Assembly (NCBI GenBank): GCA_963930655.1
Contig: OZ005609.1
Span: forward strand, 18,797,001 to 18,861,000
DNA length: 64,000 nt
Origin: Myrica gale
Lineage: Eukaryota; Streptophyta; Magnoliopsida; Fagales; Myricaceae
Direction: 5' to 3'
The stretch's first letter is position 1. Each line of letters opens with the position of its first letter. The notes below the pieces were generated by a model. It saw nothing but the letters and a program-made list of their open reading frames with translations. It had not been told where the DNA came from and searched no databases. This document shows positions 1 to 11,306 of this stretch, one piece after another. Position numbers and translations under genes: made by a program.

Positions 1-905
1 TTTACATATATAGAAATCATTAAATGGTGTGGGGTCTATCTCTCTGTGAATTATACCGTGCAATCCAAGAAAGAAATTACGAAGATCCTAGTCTGTATGG
101 CTCTCGTCATACAAAACAATTAATTCCATTTGAGGTGTTTAGAAGACAAAATCAAATATAAAATGTGAAGTAATAGAGAGAGATGAGTGGAAGAAAGAAA
201 AAAAGGATTAAGACGATTTAATCTACTGGGATACTGTTTTTGGCTACTTATAACATATCTTATTATACTTTCAATACTTGACTACGTATGCCGACAGTGT
301 TAATATTCCGTGTACATGCATTCGCTGCCAAGAGAATATGAGTTATGTTTGTTTTGAAGAGTTTTGTAGAATTTGAAGAGTTTTGTGAATTTTTAGGTGA
401 TGTTAAAGTAGTATTGGTGTTTGTGTAGAGATTGATAATGTGTAAAAAAGTGATGATGATATTTAAAGTTGTTTTTTTTTAATTTCGAATTTATTATATT
501 TTTATTAAATTTTGAATATTTAAAGGTTTTAAAACAAAAAAAAACAAAAAAGTCGTTGAAGACAAACTGCTGCCATGCTACAGTACAGCTACAGTAGCAT
601 CATGGTAGCAGCTTGTCGTCGAACAGAGAATGGGACAGCTTAAAAAAAAAGAGAAGGGGACAAGAGGAGTCAGACGGTGGGGCCACACATGCCGGTGAGG
701 ATTTCATTTTTGTCGAACATAAGGCTGGGTTGTATTCGAATCCACCGAAATCTTTGAAACCGAACATCTCCATGAAATATCAAAGTTTTGAGTGTTAGTG
801 TTTTTCTGTTGGTTATAAAATGATGACTTCTCTCCATCTTGCTTAATGTATTATTCATACACATCATAGCCAAAGTGGGGTGTCAATTAGAAATAAAAAA
901 AAATA
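1..905. repeat. Non-element flank of a duplicated block, copy 1
   Basis: This AT-rich stretch recurs almost base for base at 21546-22450, followed in both places by the same truncated gypsy fragment. No convincing gene is seen; the short open frames here are also duplicated and have no recognisable domain. It contains an imperfect hairpin around 553-628. Because the window begins inside the similarity, the block probably extends further left. Confidence 0.85.
553..628. repeat. Imperfect hairpin in the duplicated flank
   Basis: The two arms read roughly GTCGTTGAAGACAAACTGCT and, on the other side, the complement of GACAAGCTGCTACCATGATG, enclosing TGCTAC..GTAGCA around a short centre. A second copy lies near 22096-22170. 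It may be a decayed foldback transposon end; no further assignment is possible. Confidence 0.5.
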
Positions 906-1000
906 TGATGCAAATTAAAGCGCGATTTCTGCCCTTTCTAAGTCTCTCTTGATTCCCTCGGGCACCACTTCCATTGAACGCGTCTCTGCTGACTTCCTAC

Positions 1001-2519
1001 TTAGCGCGTCGGCCACCACATTGGCCTTTCCAGGGTGATACTAATTGTGCAGTCATAATCCTTAATCAGTTCTAACCATCGACGTTGCCTCATATTCAGT
1101 TCTTTCTGGGTGTTAAAATACTTGAGGCTTTTATGATCGGTGAATATCTCACATTTAACCCCATACAAACTGCCTAGATGCATAAGCTATTACCCTTTTG
1201 TCTTGCATCAAAACACAACCTAAACCTTGCTTCGATGCGTCACTGTAGATTTCATACTCTCCATATTCCGAGGGTAGTGCCAATACTGGAGCAGTAACTA
1301 AATTGGCCTTTAACTCTTGGAAGCTCCACTCACACTCATGTGTCCATTCAAATTTGACATTCTTCTGTGTTAGAGAAGTTAGAGGCTTGGCCATCTTAGA
1401 GAATCCCTTGATAAATCTCCGATAGTACCCTGCTAATCCCAGAAAACTCCTTATTTCCTTCACATTTGTAGGCCTCGGCCACTTGGAAACAGCATCTACC
1501 TTCCCGGGATCCACTGCAATCCCTTCACCGGACACCACGTGCCCCAAAAATCGAACTTGCTCCAACCAGAACTCACACTTGGAGAACTTGGCATACAACT
1601 TCTTTTCCCTAAGAATCTGTAGAACGACCCTCAGATGCTTCTCATGTTCCTCCTTATTTCGAGAGTAAACCAGTATGTCATCAATAAAGACAACCACAAA
1701 CTTGTCTAAAAATTCCCGAAACACCCTATTCATCAAATCCATAAATGCGGCTGGAGCGTTGGTTAGCCCAAAAGGCATCACCAAGAATTCATAGTGGCCA
1801 TACCGCTTTCGAAATGCTGTTTTCGGAATATCTCCTTCCTTCACCTTTAATTGGTGATATCCCGATCGCAAGTCGATCTTTGAGAATGCCTGTGCCCCCT
1901 GCAATTGATCAAATAGATCATCAATGCGAGGCAACGGGTATCTGTTCTTGATAGTCACCTTATTTAACTCTCTATAGTCAATGCACATCCGGAGACTTCC
2001 GTCCTTTTTCTTGACAAACAGGATCGGTGCTCCCCAAGGTGACACACTTGGTCGTATAAACCCTTTCTCCAATAATTCCTCCAGTTGAATCTTCAGTTCT
2101 GCTGGTGCCATCCTATACGGTGCTTTAGAAATTGGAGTCGTCCCTGGTTCCAACTCGATACCAAACTCCACTTCTCTATTTGGGGGTAACCCAGGTAATT
2201 CTTCTGGGAATACGTCGGGAAATTCATTCACTACCGGGGTTTGCTCTACTGTAGCAGTCTCCCTTTGTATGTCATTCGCCCAAACCAAAAACCCCTCATG
2301 TCCTCCTTGCAACAATTTCTTGGCTTGTATGGCCGAAATAATCACCGGTCTCAGCTCCATTTTTCTCATACCTACAAAGCAACAATCTGGTCTCCCCTCC
2401 TTTTGGAACATGATCTTCTTCTCATAACACTTTATGCTGGCACCATGCGTTGCCAACCAATCCATACCTAATATAAGGTCAAATCCCCCCATCTCCATTA
2501 CGATCAGGTTAGCCAACAT
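1001..2519 (-). pseudogene. Gypsy pol remnant: reverse transcriptase and RNase H
   Basis: The translation shows the Ty3/gypsy reverse transcriptase signature: [11 protein letters not shown], the aspartate-rich motif [10 protein letters not shown], and the catalytic box [11 protein letters not shown]. The connection domain [12 protein letters not shown] and an RNase H start [11 protein letters not shown] follow. The RNase H end and the integrase are not complete here. A closely similar copy lies at 22461-24149. This is a fossil fragment of the element at 906-6799. Confidence 0.9.
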
Positions 2520-3864
2520 TAATTGCCCCTCTAATTCTATGGGACAATTTTTTCACTATCCGATCACAATTGATCATTCCACCAGTGGGTGTCGTCACTA
2601 CTACGTGATACTCTAGTGGTTCATGTTTTATATCTCTTGCCTTGCAGTATGCTGATGCAATGAATGAGTGAGTGGCCCCTGAATCGAATAAAACAAAGGC
2701 TTCCCCCTGAGGCAAGGGTAATTTACCTGTCACTACATTTGTTCTCTTCTCCGCATCCTTCGGGGTGAGAGCGTACAACCTTGCTTGGGCTGGACCACCT
2801 GGCTTCCTTGAATTACTCTGTTGGGATGGTCGAAAAGCTTGGGTCGAGTTGCTAGTTACCCTACTTTGTTGAGAGGGTTGAGGTGCTTGCATCGAATTAC
2901 CTGTCACCCTACAATTTCTTGCAATGTGACCTGGCTTCCCACACCGAAAGCACACTCCCTGTCTACATTCCCCAGGGTGTTTCTTGCCACATCTGTTACA
3001 TATTGGGAATTGAGTCCCTCCGGTATTCTGAATCCCACCAGACCTCTGTTTCTGGGCTCCGTTAGGTCTCTGATCTTGACCCTGTGATAAACCCTGCTTG
3101 CTTTTCTTCCAGGGTGCCTGTGACGTTTCCAGCTTGGGAGGAGCCTTCCTCTTTTGCTGGTCATAATATGCTGCTGTCCTCTGCAGCCCTCTCTCCACAA
3201 TCACTGCCCGTTCAATGACTTCTACCAGCGTCTTCAAGTTATGAGCCATGACTCTGTCAAAGATTCGGGGATGTAGTCCCTCCTCGAATTTCCTAGCTTT
3301 TCTTTCTTCATTTGGCACTAGATACGGGGCAAACCTCACCAATTCCATGAATCGACCTGAATATTGATCAACAGTCATTGATCCCTGGGTCAAGTTGGCA
3401 AATTCCCTCGCTTTTGCCTCCCGCGTCGTCCTTGGAAAATAGCGGTCCAAGAACTCTTGTTGAAACCTCTCCCAGGTTATGGGTTGTTCTCCCAATTCTT
3501 GGCTCAGCAGGAGCTTCTTGGATAGCCACCACCTCTTAGCATCTCCCTGTAGCTTGAAGGTAGCAAAGTTCACTCGCTGGGCGTCTGTACACCCCATGAC
3601 TTCCAGCAACTCTTTAATCTCTAGGAGCCAGTTTTCTGCTAGAACGGCATCTCCTTTACCGTTATATACCGGTGGGTGTTGGCGGTTAAACTGGTCAAAG
3701 GTGCATCCTTCAGGGCGACTTCTTACTCCCTCTCCATTGGTCCCCTGTTGCACCTGCTCAGCAATAAGCTGAGCCATATGCCTCAAAACGTCGTCAGTAG
3801 TGACACCCGGTTCTTCGCGCCCCCCATTCGTGGTTTGGTCTCCGGGTTGTCGTCTAGGTGGCAT
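2509..3864 (-). pseudogene. Gypsy gag and protease remnant
   Basis: The 451-residue frame begins MPPRRQPGD and contains a retrotransposon gag domain (WERFQQEFLDRYFP), two zinc knuckles (CNRCGKKHPGEC and CFRCGKPGHIARNC) and the start of the aspartic protease (LFDSGATHSFI). It overlaps the start of pol by a few bases, as is common in this family. It lies just downstream of the primer binding site on the minus strand, the expected place. It belongs to a broken element. Confidence 0.88.
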
Positions 3865-3989
3865 CCTGCACTAATACGTCATCACTACGTAAATATTCTA
3901 ACGATAAGATAAGGGGTACGAATTTCTAGCATACTCGAAATCCAAGAGACGAGTAGCAAGTCCTAAGTTCATTAAACCCTCCAAACTCC

Positions 3990-4000
3990 CTCTGATACCA
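3990..4000 (-). promoter_or_regulatory. Primer binding site of the gypsy element (tRNA-iMet type)
   Basis: On the minus strand the sequence is TGGTATCAGAG, the complement of the 3' end of plant initiator tRNA-Met. It lies five bases from the LTR end at 4006, which fixes the LTR boundary and element orientation. Confidence 0.9.
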
Positions 4001-4796
4001 CTTTCTGTCACGCCCCGAACGCTAGCTAAACGAGGCTAATGAGAGCCGCGAGCATTCCCAACAAGGAACGCTTAAGCGTACTCACTAAACTTCTTGCAGC
4101 GGAATATCATAACGCCTCAATATTTAAAAGAGGCCTTAGTCGCTAGCTCTTAACACATATACGAACATTAGAACATGATTTCCATCGATAACTTAAAGTA
4201 GTAATAACATGGTCTCGCAATATCAACTAGTTGAAAACCTTAACCTACTAAGCCGAATAACCCATGACCACCACACCACGGAGGCTCATGCCGGCTCTTA
4301 CAAAAATTATCTAATCCATTACTAAGGTAAGCAAAAAGGAAGAGACATTTTCGCCAATCCTTCTCCTAGGGTTCAAGGTCCCCCTTCTTAAGATTCCTCC
4401 CCTGAAACATTATCTGGAATGATACAATTTAAAACTGTGAGTCGAAAGACTCAGTAAGAAGTTAAAGCTAAAACATGGATTTGAAATCATGGTTTGGAAG
4501 CATGAACTTGAAACCGAAAGCATGCACTTGAACTTAAATTCATACGCATGTGGACATAAGGTAATTCATGTATGATCATTAATTGTAATGCACATGTATG
4601 CTTCATGTTTACATATGCACATGCACTTTCTCTCGAAACCGACACTTATTCTTGTAACTTTTACTTTTGGAAAATCATTCCAATTATTAACTGATGGGCT
4701 ACTTGCCCGCTATTTACCCCTGACATCAGGGTTGTGCGTTCCCGTTGGAACCGTCCCCTATTTCCCTTGGGGACCCTACATATGGTCGGGCTAGCA

Positions 4797-4985
4797 CACC
4801 TTCTCGCATTCGTCCTTCAGTGGCTAGACACGATCCTCGGAGGTTCACACCTTCTTGCAAGCATCCTTCAGTGTGATTGCACAACCACCTGGGCTACCCA
4901 TCCTTCTTGCAAGCATCCTTCGGTATGGGTGCCCTAGGTGACATCCACCCTTCACGTAAACGTCTTTCAGTATGGATGCACCTTC
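4797..4985. repeat. Minisatellite inside the gypsy LTR
   Basis: A unit of roughly 45-60 bases built around CCTTCTTGCAAGCATCCTTC occurs four to five times with variation, the last unit diverged (CACGTAAACGTCTTTCAG). Spacing is irregular and units are not separated by unique spacers, so it is not CRISPR-like. Confidence 0.75.
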
Positions 4986-5499
4986 TTAACTTGGTACGGT
5001 ACCGACCGACTTGGGTTCATTAACTAACTTGTCATAAAACTTGTCGTAAAGTATCATAAAAATTGTACTTTCATTTGCATAGAATTTCTCCTTTCTCATG
5101 AGGAAAATGAATGCAAATGATCATGATGTGTTCATGTCGTGCTTGATAATGTCATGCTTGGTATGCTTATTCATAAATACTTTCTTGCTGTGTATCATTC
5201 CATTTTTGAAAAGCGTAAGTTTCTACTTACTATTTTCACTTACCTCTGTTCCCTTGAGCGCTTGACTGCACTTTGCCTACAATTGGGTCATACTTGTGTT
5301 ATTAAGGGTTCACTAGACGTATGGAGTAAACATTCAATAGCTCATACTTCGTCATACAAAAATATCAATAAACTTGACCTCTAGTTGGTCATCTTACACC
5401 ACAAGGCATTTTCTTAAGTGAAAAACCTAGTAGGGTATCCTAATAGGTCAATGGGAAACTTAGAAACTTAGGAAAAATTTTGTGAAATCCAAAGAAGTC

Positions 5500-5680
5500 G
5501 GTCGAGCGCCGGTCGAGCGCTGGTCGAGCGCTAAGCCTCTGTATAAAAATGTTAAGGGGTGCTCGAGCGCTAAGCCTCTGTAAAATTGTTCGAAGGACGC
5601 TCGAGCGCTGGTCGAGCGTGAACTTACTGCACGAAAAATTCTTGAAGGGTGCTCGAGCGCCTGTCGAGCACCAGTCCATA
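5500..5680. repeat. Palindrome cluster GCTCGAGCGC / GGTCGAGCGC in the gypsy LTR
   Basis: At least three GCTCGAGCGC and four GGTCGAGCGC-type words lie within 180 bases, separated by near-repeated linkers such as TAAGCCTCTGTA. The region is much richer in CG than the rest of the LTR. See the finding comparing this with clusters in other LTRs. Confidence 0.8.
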
Positions 5681-6154
5681 TTTCAGACACCAAACACAAA
5701 TAATACATCCAGCACACACGAAATTTCGCCCCAAATGCTCTCCTCATATAACCTCATTTCCAGACTTCTATTTTACACATACAACTCAAAACTTCCAACC
5801 AAAACCATGATCTCATCCTACAACCAAAAGCCATTGCAGCTATTCCACTTCTTTTGATCCTATTATCAAACACCTAGTATGCAAGTTGGTTTTTCCTTTG
5901 TACATAAATCTCCAGATCTGGCCACATCTCCATGGTTTCCTATACAACCCATACTACTCTTTAAAGCTTGCTAGATCTACACTATCTTTAAGAAAACATG
6001 TATAGATCTACATCATACTCTCATGAACACAAGGAGAAACAACCTAGACAACTACCATCACAACAACAACCAACCATTAAAAATGAAAACAAGAAGAGAG
6101 TGAGAGAGAGATGGCTTGGCCGGCCAACTACTCACCTTTTCTCTCTTCTCCTTC

Positions 6155-6255
6155 TTTCTTCTCCTTCTTCTTCTTCTTCTTCTTCTTCTTCTTCTTCTTC
6201 TTCTTCTTCTTCTTCTTTCTTCTTCTTTCTTCTTCTTCTTTCTTCTTCTTCGGTG
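6155..6255. repeat. TTC microsatellite
   Basis: About thirty TTC/CTT units run here, with occasional TTTC interruptions. They produce artefactual serine-, leucine- or glutamate-only reading frames on both strands. Confidence 0.95.
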
Positions 6256-6949
6256 GGGGCTAGGGCATGCTTTGATTTTTGGGGGAGGGGGAGAAGCTTA
6301 TACGGGAAGGGGTTGGGGAAAAAGGGAAAAGGCAAAAATGCCCCTTTCCCCCCCCCAACTTCCCTTTTTAACCCTCCACTTTCCCCCTACTTCCTTTTCT
6401 GCCCCTAAATAACACCTATTTTACTTTTCCTGCCACTCCACAATTCCAACCTTAATATATCTCCTCATTTCTTGATCCAAGGGTCCACATTTTGTCACAC
6501 ATAAATCAAAATCAAAGCCTATTTAAATTCCTCCAATTATTGTAACTCAAGGACATATTCAATTAATAAAACACTTCAAGCTAATAAATCTCAACTGCTC
6601 AATTTAACTAGGACAATCAATATATCATTTAAACTTCTAGCTTAAAACTCATAAAATGCTAGGAAGAAATTCCATCTAGACATAACTTTAGATAAATAAA
6701 ATCGTTCATACATTTCTCCATAATACACCTTAATTAAAGTAATACATACTTAAAAGCTCATAAGCAATAAATTGATAGACTTAAATTCGGGGTCTCACAA
6801 AAATTATACACATCTGTCACCTTTTCACTCAAAGAGACAAGTACAAGACGGGCTTAAAACTATGAAAAATGGCAAATTTTTAAAAAGACCTTGAATAAAA
6901 ATGTACCTTGTCTTTAAATTGCAGAGTCTCTCTGCAGCTAGAGAGAGCG

Positions 6950-7385
6950 AATTTTGAATTCATATAAAAGATCTTCAGATAATTGTGGTGCAGCAGTAAT
7001 AATCTTCCTGGTAGCATCACAAGCCATTCTCCGTACATCCCAACTTGGATGACACATAAAAAACACCATTAACTGCACCATATCAAGAATCACTAACTGA
7101 TGAGATTCCTAGCCTAGAAAGAGAACCACACGATACTCCACACTTGTTTACCTGTAATAGTAATCTGACTGAGAAGGTGTCTGACACTCTGCAGAATGAA
7201 CAACAATAGGCAAGTATGAAAGCACTTAGAGTTTTCTCAAACAGGCTTCACAGGCTAATATTGAAGAGTCCTTGCAGCATTAAAAAATCCAAACCTGTGG
7301 AAATGTTCCACCAGCACTAGCTCAAGAAGATCAACACATGTCATGCAATCCTCAATTGACAACTTTGAGGCTTGAATAGCAAAAC
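6950..7385 (-). pseudogene. GCN1: GCN1 exons 9 and 10, decayed
   Basis: Exon 9 (about 7385-7295) encodes ASKLSIEDCMTCVDLLELVL VEHFHR but the visible acceptor does not join exon 8 in phase. Exon 10 (about 7090-6950) encodes QLMVFFMCHPSWDVRRMACD ATRKIITAAPQLSEDLL and then loses its frame. Homology ends shortly before the gypsy LTR at 6799. Confidence 0.7.
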
Positions 7386-7452
7386 CTGGCATTAAAATTC
7401 CAAAGAAACCCTCGACAAGATATCACACATCTAAGAGGTTTTGTATAGCTAC

Positions 7453-7526
7453 CAAAGAAATCGGTACAAGTGAGGGTTCATTTTGAGATGTCAAAGACCA
7501 GATCTTTTCCTTCGCAACTGTCTCCT
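7453..7526 (-). pseudogene. GCN1: GCN1 exon 8
   Basis: The 74-base exon encodes EETVAKEKIWSLTSQNEPSL and VPISL, in phase with exon 7. Confidence 0.85.
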
Positions 7527-7647
7527 CTGCGAAAAGGAGCAAAAAAACAATGAAACTAGAGTCTTACACATGAGAAATTATTAAGAAATCAAATCCATTG
7601 ACCTAATTTGCTAGCAATATGTATTACAGTAGCAAGGACTTATAAAC

Positions 7648-7774
7648 CTGCTTTGATATCAAGAGCCGCAATCTTCCCAACCAAGAGCAAAGCAAAAATG
7701 CCATCCAAGCGCTGCACTGCCTTACTAAAACCTGTTTTTACAAGTTGGACGAGCGGACCCAGCAAGGATGACAT
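7648..7774 (-). pseudogene. GCN1: GCN1 exon 7
   Basis: It encodes MSSLLGPLVQLVKTGFSKAV and QRLDGIFALLLVGKIAALDIKA in an open frame. The acceptor is a CAG at 7775-7777 and the donor GT lies at 7647-7646. Confidence 0.88.
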
Positions 7775-7872
7775 CTGGAGTATTTAACATGTAAGAATGA
7801 AAGCTATGAACGCAAGAGCCTCGGCTGGAATCAAAGAAAGGAAGTTAAGATATTAGTAATAAGAAAAATTAC

Positions 7873-8057
7873 CTGCAGAACCGCATCAACATTTCTGCAT
7901 ATGACTCGTAGGCAACTTTGATGTCCCCTCCTTAAAGCTTCCTTCTCCTTGAGTCCAAAAGCAATAAAGGAAACTAGATCTGGCTGAACAGCATCGGCAG
8001 ATCGAACAGCCCAAGAAGCTAAAGCTGACAAAATTGCAAGCTTCACCTCTTCATTTC
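7873..8057 (-). pseudogene. GCN1: GCN1 exon 6
   Basis: The 185-base exon encodes NEEVKLAILSALASWAVRSA, DAVQPDLVSFIAFGLKEKEA, LRRGHQSCLRVICRNVDAVLQ without a stop. Both splice sites are canonical. Confidence 0.9.
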
Positions 8058-8262
8058 CTAGAAATTAAAACATTGGCAAAAGGAATCAGCACTGCATGCA
8101 AAAAATAAAAATTGCAAGCATTGAAAAGGGCAAGCAAAGTGAGGACTGAAAGCAAGAAAAAACTGCTGAGATGTTTATGCTAGCCGCCTCTAAATAAAAG
8201 CAAAATATCTAAACCCCACTAAATCTAAAAAAGAAAAAAGAAAATGAAAGAGTAAAGACTAC

Positions 8263-8409
8263 CATCATCCTTGTAATAGGACAAAAGGAAGACGCATATG
8301 GAAAATGATAGGCTGTTGAGATACTTTCCCTCAGGAGCATTAGACAATTCCCGATGTGCATTGACCATGCCAATTCTTTGGTAAGGATATGCAAGTCTGC
8401 CTTCTGTGC
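8263..8409 (-). pseudogene. GCN1: GCN1 exon 5
   Basis: The 147-base exon encodes TEGRLAYPYQRIGMVNAHRE, LSNAPEGKYLNSLSFSIC, VFLLSYYKDD in an intact frame with canonical splice sites. It matches the plant GCN1 family along its whole length. Confidence 0.88.
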
Positions 8410-8575
8410 CTGTTTAATTGAAAACACGAACTTTTCAAGTCAAATACAGAAGGTCAAATTATTTACAAATTTAGTTGTTGAACATCCTGAATACCTCATC
8501 TTACAGCAAAGATTGAAAACTAATTAAATTTGTTAAAAGAAATGATAGTCTCATATATGATTAAAGGTACCAGAC

Positions 8576-8839
8576 CTCCAATTACAACTTTGATAGCATT
8601 GAACATTGCTTCCAGCATATCTGGATTACTAGACTTCTGGTTCAAACACCTGACTATAGCTAATGCCCCAACTCTTCTTGCTTCATCTGCATGCCGAGCC
8701 TGCGGTTACGCCACCGAAAGAAATTCGGTTGCATACTTACTCAAATCAAGGTTGACTGATTTCAAAAGAACTCCATCTGACTCCAACACAATCTCAGGGT
8801 TGCGTTTTAGCATTTTAACAGAAGATGGAAGCATTGTAA
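8576..8839 (-). pseudogene. GCN1: GCN1 exon 4, second part with in-frame stop
   Basis: After the LINE the exon resumes as ITMLPSSVKMLKRNPEIVLE, VNLDLSKYATEFLSVA, stop, then PQARHADEARRVGALAIVRC and so on to KVVIGG. The TAA at 8706-8708 replaces what should be a leucine codon (GTGTTACC to GCGTAACC would explain it). The exon ends at a GT donor at 8575-8574 and continues in phase into exon 5. Confidence 0.88.
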
Positions 8840-9007
8840 TTTGAATTTTTTTTTTTTATAAGTAAGCCGATTTTATTAAAAAAAACGAGAGAACAAAAAA
8901 AAAGCCCAAGGAACAACGAAATCAACAATACAAGAGAAAATACTCAAGAACCCTAAAGCCACCCAAACGAAGGCCCAAAGAACGCCAACCCACTAGCCAA
9001 CAAAGAC

Positions 9008-10437
9008 CGGTGGCGGATCCAGGATAAAAATTTATGGGGGTTAAATTTTCAATGCGAAATGATAAAAAAAAATTTCATTCGTAATGTAAAAAATTATCTT
9101 AAAATTACAATATCAAAAATTAAAGATTAAAAGTGTTAAAAATTATTGCCCACATGTCTTGTAAGAGTTCCACTTGCAAAGTTATCGACTGCCATGAATT
9201 TCTCTCCTTTTAACGGGATAAGAAGTTCATTGAATCATTTTTCTTAAAAGCCACCTGGCACTTAAGCGGATTTCATTCGTTTCCCACCTCAGTACCTCAC
9301 CTAAGTCGCTGAAGCCGAAGAAGAAGACGGAAAAAGATTCGGTTCAAAGAGACAGTCACATGGTTCAAAGTTGTGCAAAGCAAGGGCTGATATTTAAAAA
9401 GGTATATCCAATGGTCTGAGATCCTCCACGTCATTTCCCAAATGCACGGCTCAACTCCGCTTGGTTGAAGCCAAGTTGTCTTCTTTCCCAACACCACTTT
9501 TCCTTCTTTTTTTTTTCCTTTCTTCCACATGCGTCTTCTTCCCCTGTTTTCTCTTTCCAGCTATTGGCCTGTCACCTTTGCAAGACCAAGGTTCTCTCTG
9601 ATGGGTCGAGTTTAACGGGGTCTAAGAAGATTTAAGAGAGTGTCAACGGCACAGAGGCCCACACGGGGTTGGAGGAGAAGCCATCGAAGTTGAGTGATTG
9701 TGGTGATAGGAGGGAGAGGGGTTCGACGACATTTATTGTAGGCAATCTAGATTCGTTGTTGATTCCGAGCGTCTTGCGGAAGAATTTGAAGCGGTTGTCT
9801 TTTTTCTGTTTTTTTCTTCTATAATGGTTCTATTTCTTCCTTTTTTTTTCTTTTTGCAAAGAGGCAGAAAGTAATCACCTTTTTCCCCTTTCCCTTCTCC
9901 CTCCTCTCATTGTGGAGCACCAAAAATCTCTCTTCTCCCTCGACAGAATCCTTGTTCAACGAGAAAACCAACCAGTTAGTACTTTTGCCTCTTAGGGAAG
10001 ACGCATGTTGGAGAAGAAAAAGTGGAAGACAAAAATTGGCTTGGTTAGCCAGCCCAGCCAGCCGCCCAATTTGTCTCTTTAGTCACTAATGATGTGGCAG
10101 TCTTAGACTCGTTAGATTTATATTTTTTAAATCACGCCCCTTGCTTTGATAGCTTCGAACAGAAGTTCTTTGGATGGAATCTTTTCCCGAAGAAGACCTC
10201 AGTACCTCCCCTAAGTCGCTGAAGCCGAAGAAAAAGACATCAGTATTTCGCCTAAGTCACTGAAGCTGAAGAAGAAGAAGAAGAAGAAGAAAAAAAAAGA
10301 AGTGGGTTGGCCTGGGTCTATGGGGATCGGGCACCCACAGATCCAGGCCAAAAAACAAAAATTACACGTAAACTTCTTTTTTGGGCGGTGCAATGGGTGG
10401 CGGCCGCCCAGGGCCGCACCCCCTACATCCGCCACTG
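9008..10437. mobile_element. Non-autonomous hAT element nested in the LINE (1430 bp)
   Basis: The perfect 8-bp target-site duplication ACAAAGAC lies at 9000-9007 and 10438-10445. The termini are CGGTGGCGGATCCAGG and, inverted, CAGTGGCGGATGTAGG, close to the CAGGGGCGGAGCCA ends of Tip100-type hAT elements. No transposase frame is present. Inside, the words CCTAAGTCGCTGAAGCCGAAG or close variants recur at about 9301, 10211 and 10251. Confidence 0.9.
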
Positions 10438-10445
10438 ACAAAGAC

Positions 10446-10580
10446 TCTCCCAAAAACTCCCACCCACCCGCAACCCTATAGCCACCCAAAAACGAAGGCC
10501 CAAAGAACGCCAACCCACTAGCCAACAAAGACTCTCCCAAAAACTCCCACCCACCTGCAACCCTATAGCCAGCCAAATGA
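10446..10580. repeat. 87-bp tandem repeat inside the LINE
   Basis: Units beginning CAACCCTATAGCCA recur at 10471 and 10558, and the sequence before the hAT insertion (8952-9007) is another unit. The hAT insertion therefore landed within a tandem array already present in the LINE. Confidence 0.8.
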
Positions 10581-10994
10581 GACCCCTAGCAGTCCAGCCC
10601 AAAGCTCACAGCTTTCCTAGCGGTCGAAGAAGACCCTTCATAGTTAACCGAGGACTTCAAGCCCTTCAACTCCCTGAGCATCCTCCCTCCTGATTTTCTA
10701 GACGTTTTCGAACGAGGTTGCGCTCGATCGCGTTCCAACGCTGCAAAGAGATCCCTCAGCTTTTCCTCCTGACCCCCACACGACACCCCAATCAGCTGAA
10801 CCACAGAGGAAACCATGTCCAAGACCCACGCTGGAGATTCTCCCCCCAAAGTTTTATGGGGGAAACTAACCGCCAAGGTATCGGTCAACGGTTCATCCAC
10901 AAACCCATCCTCCAATTCTAGAGAAATTATGCCAAATCTGGTCAACCTAAACTCTCAACACAAACCAAACGCAAACACTCACTCACCTCAGCCC

Positions 10995-11306
10995 CGGGGG
11001 AGAAGTCCACCCGTGCCCGAGCCCTCTCTAGATCATCCACCTCTGCCTTGTGGAGAGAGTCTCCAACAAGAACAGTAGAAGATGAGCACCCACGTTTGCC
11101 ATCCATCAAATCCCGACAGTCCCCCACCTCCAGACCACCGAAACAAGCCTCGGGGGCGAAGTCCACCCCTGCCCGAGCCCTCTCTAGATCATCCACCTCT
11201 GCCTTGTGGAGAGAGTCACCAACAAGAACTGTAGAAGATGAGCACCCACGGTTGCCATCCAGGAAATCCCGACCCTCCCCAAAGAGAGAAACCACATCCT
11301 GGTGCC
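10995..11306. repeat. 156-bp tandem duplication inside the LINE
   Basis: Two consecutive copies with a 156-base period are easily aligned through GAAGTCCACCC.TGCCCGAGC and TAGAAGATGAGCACCCACG. The duplication lies at the end of the ORF1-like frame, which repeats the word DDLERARA as a result. Confidence 0.85.

Larger units (their letters stand above)
906..6799 (-). mobile_element. Broken Ty3/gypsy element, Tekay/Del-like chromovirus, with 5' LTR
   Basis: Reading on the minus strand, the element starts with a long LTR (4006-6799), then a primer binding site complementary to initiator tRNA-Met (3990-4000), a gag/protease region (2509-3864) and a pol region with reverse transcriptase and RNase H (1001-2519). 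It stops abruptly near 906, before integrase. The long LTR beginning TGTGAGACCCCG and ending CGGGGCGTGACA is typical of the Tekay/Del group. The element is a fossil: incomplete at its 3' end and with a few breaks. It abuts the GCN1 pseudogene and may be what cut that gene off on its left side. Confidence 0.88.
4006..6799 (-). repeat. 5' LTR of the Tekay/Del-like gypsy element, about 2.8 kb
   Basis: The minus-strand LTR starts TGTGAGACCCCGAA (at 6799) and ends TTCGGGGCGTGACA (at 4006), a near-perfect terminal inverted repeat with TG..CA ends. It holds a minisatellite (4797-4985), a cluster of GCTCGAGCGC palindromes (5500-5680) and a TTC microsatellite (6155-6255). No matching 3' LTR is in the window, so its age cannot be read from LTR divergence. 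Confidence 0.85.

Noticed and set aside
613-798. Small open frame in the duplicated flank, conserved in the second copy on one or other strand
   Set aside because: Conservation follows from the recent duplication; there is no domain and the frame is not preserved at the same length in both copies.
3990-4000. Possible tRNA genes suggested by tRNA-like words here, at 18317 and at 40809
   Set aside because: They are primer binding sites of LTR elements; no cloverleaf can be drawn around them.
5998-6412. Open frames of serine or leucine runs and a glutamate-rich frame on the other strand
   Set aside because: They are translations of the TTC microsatellite in the gypsy LTR.
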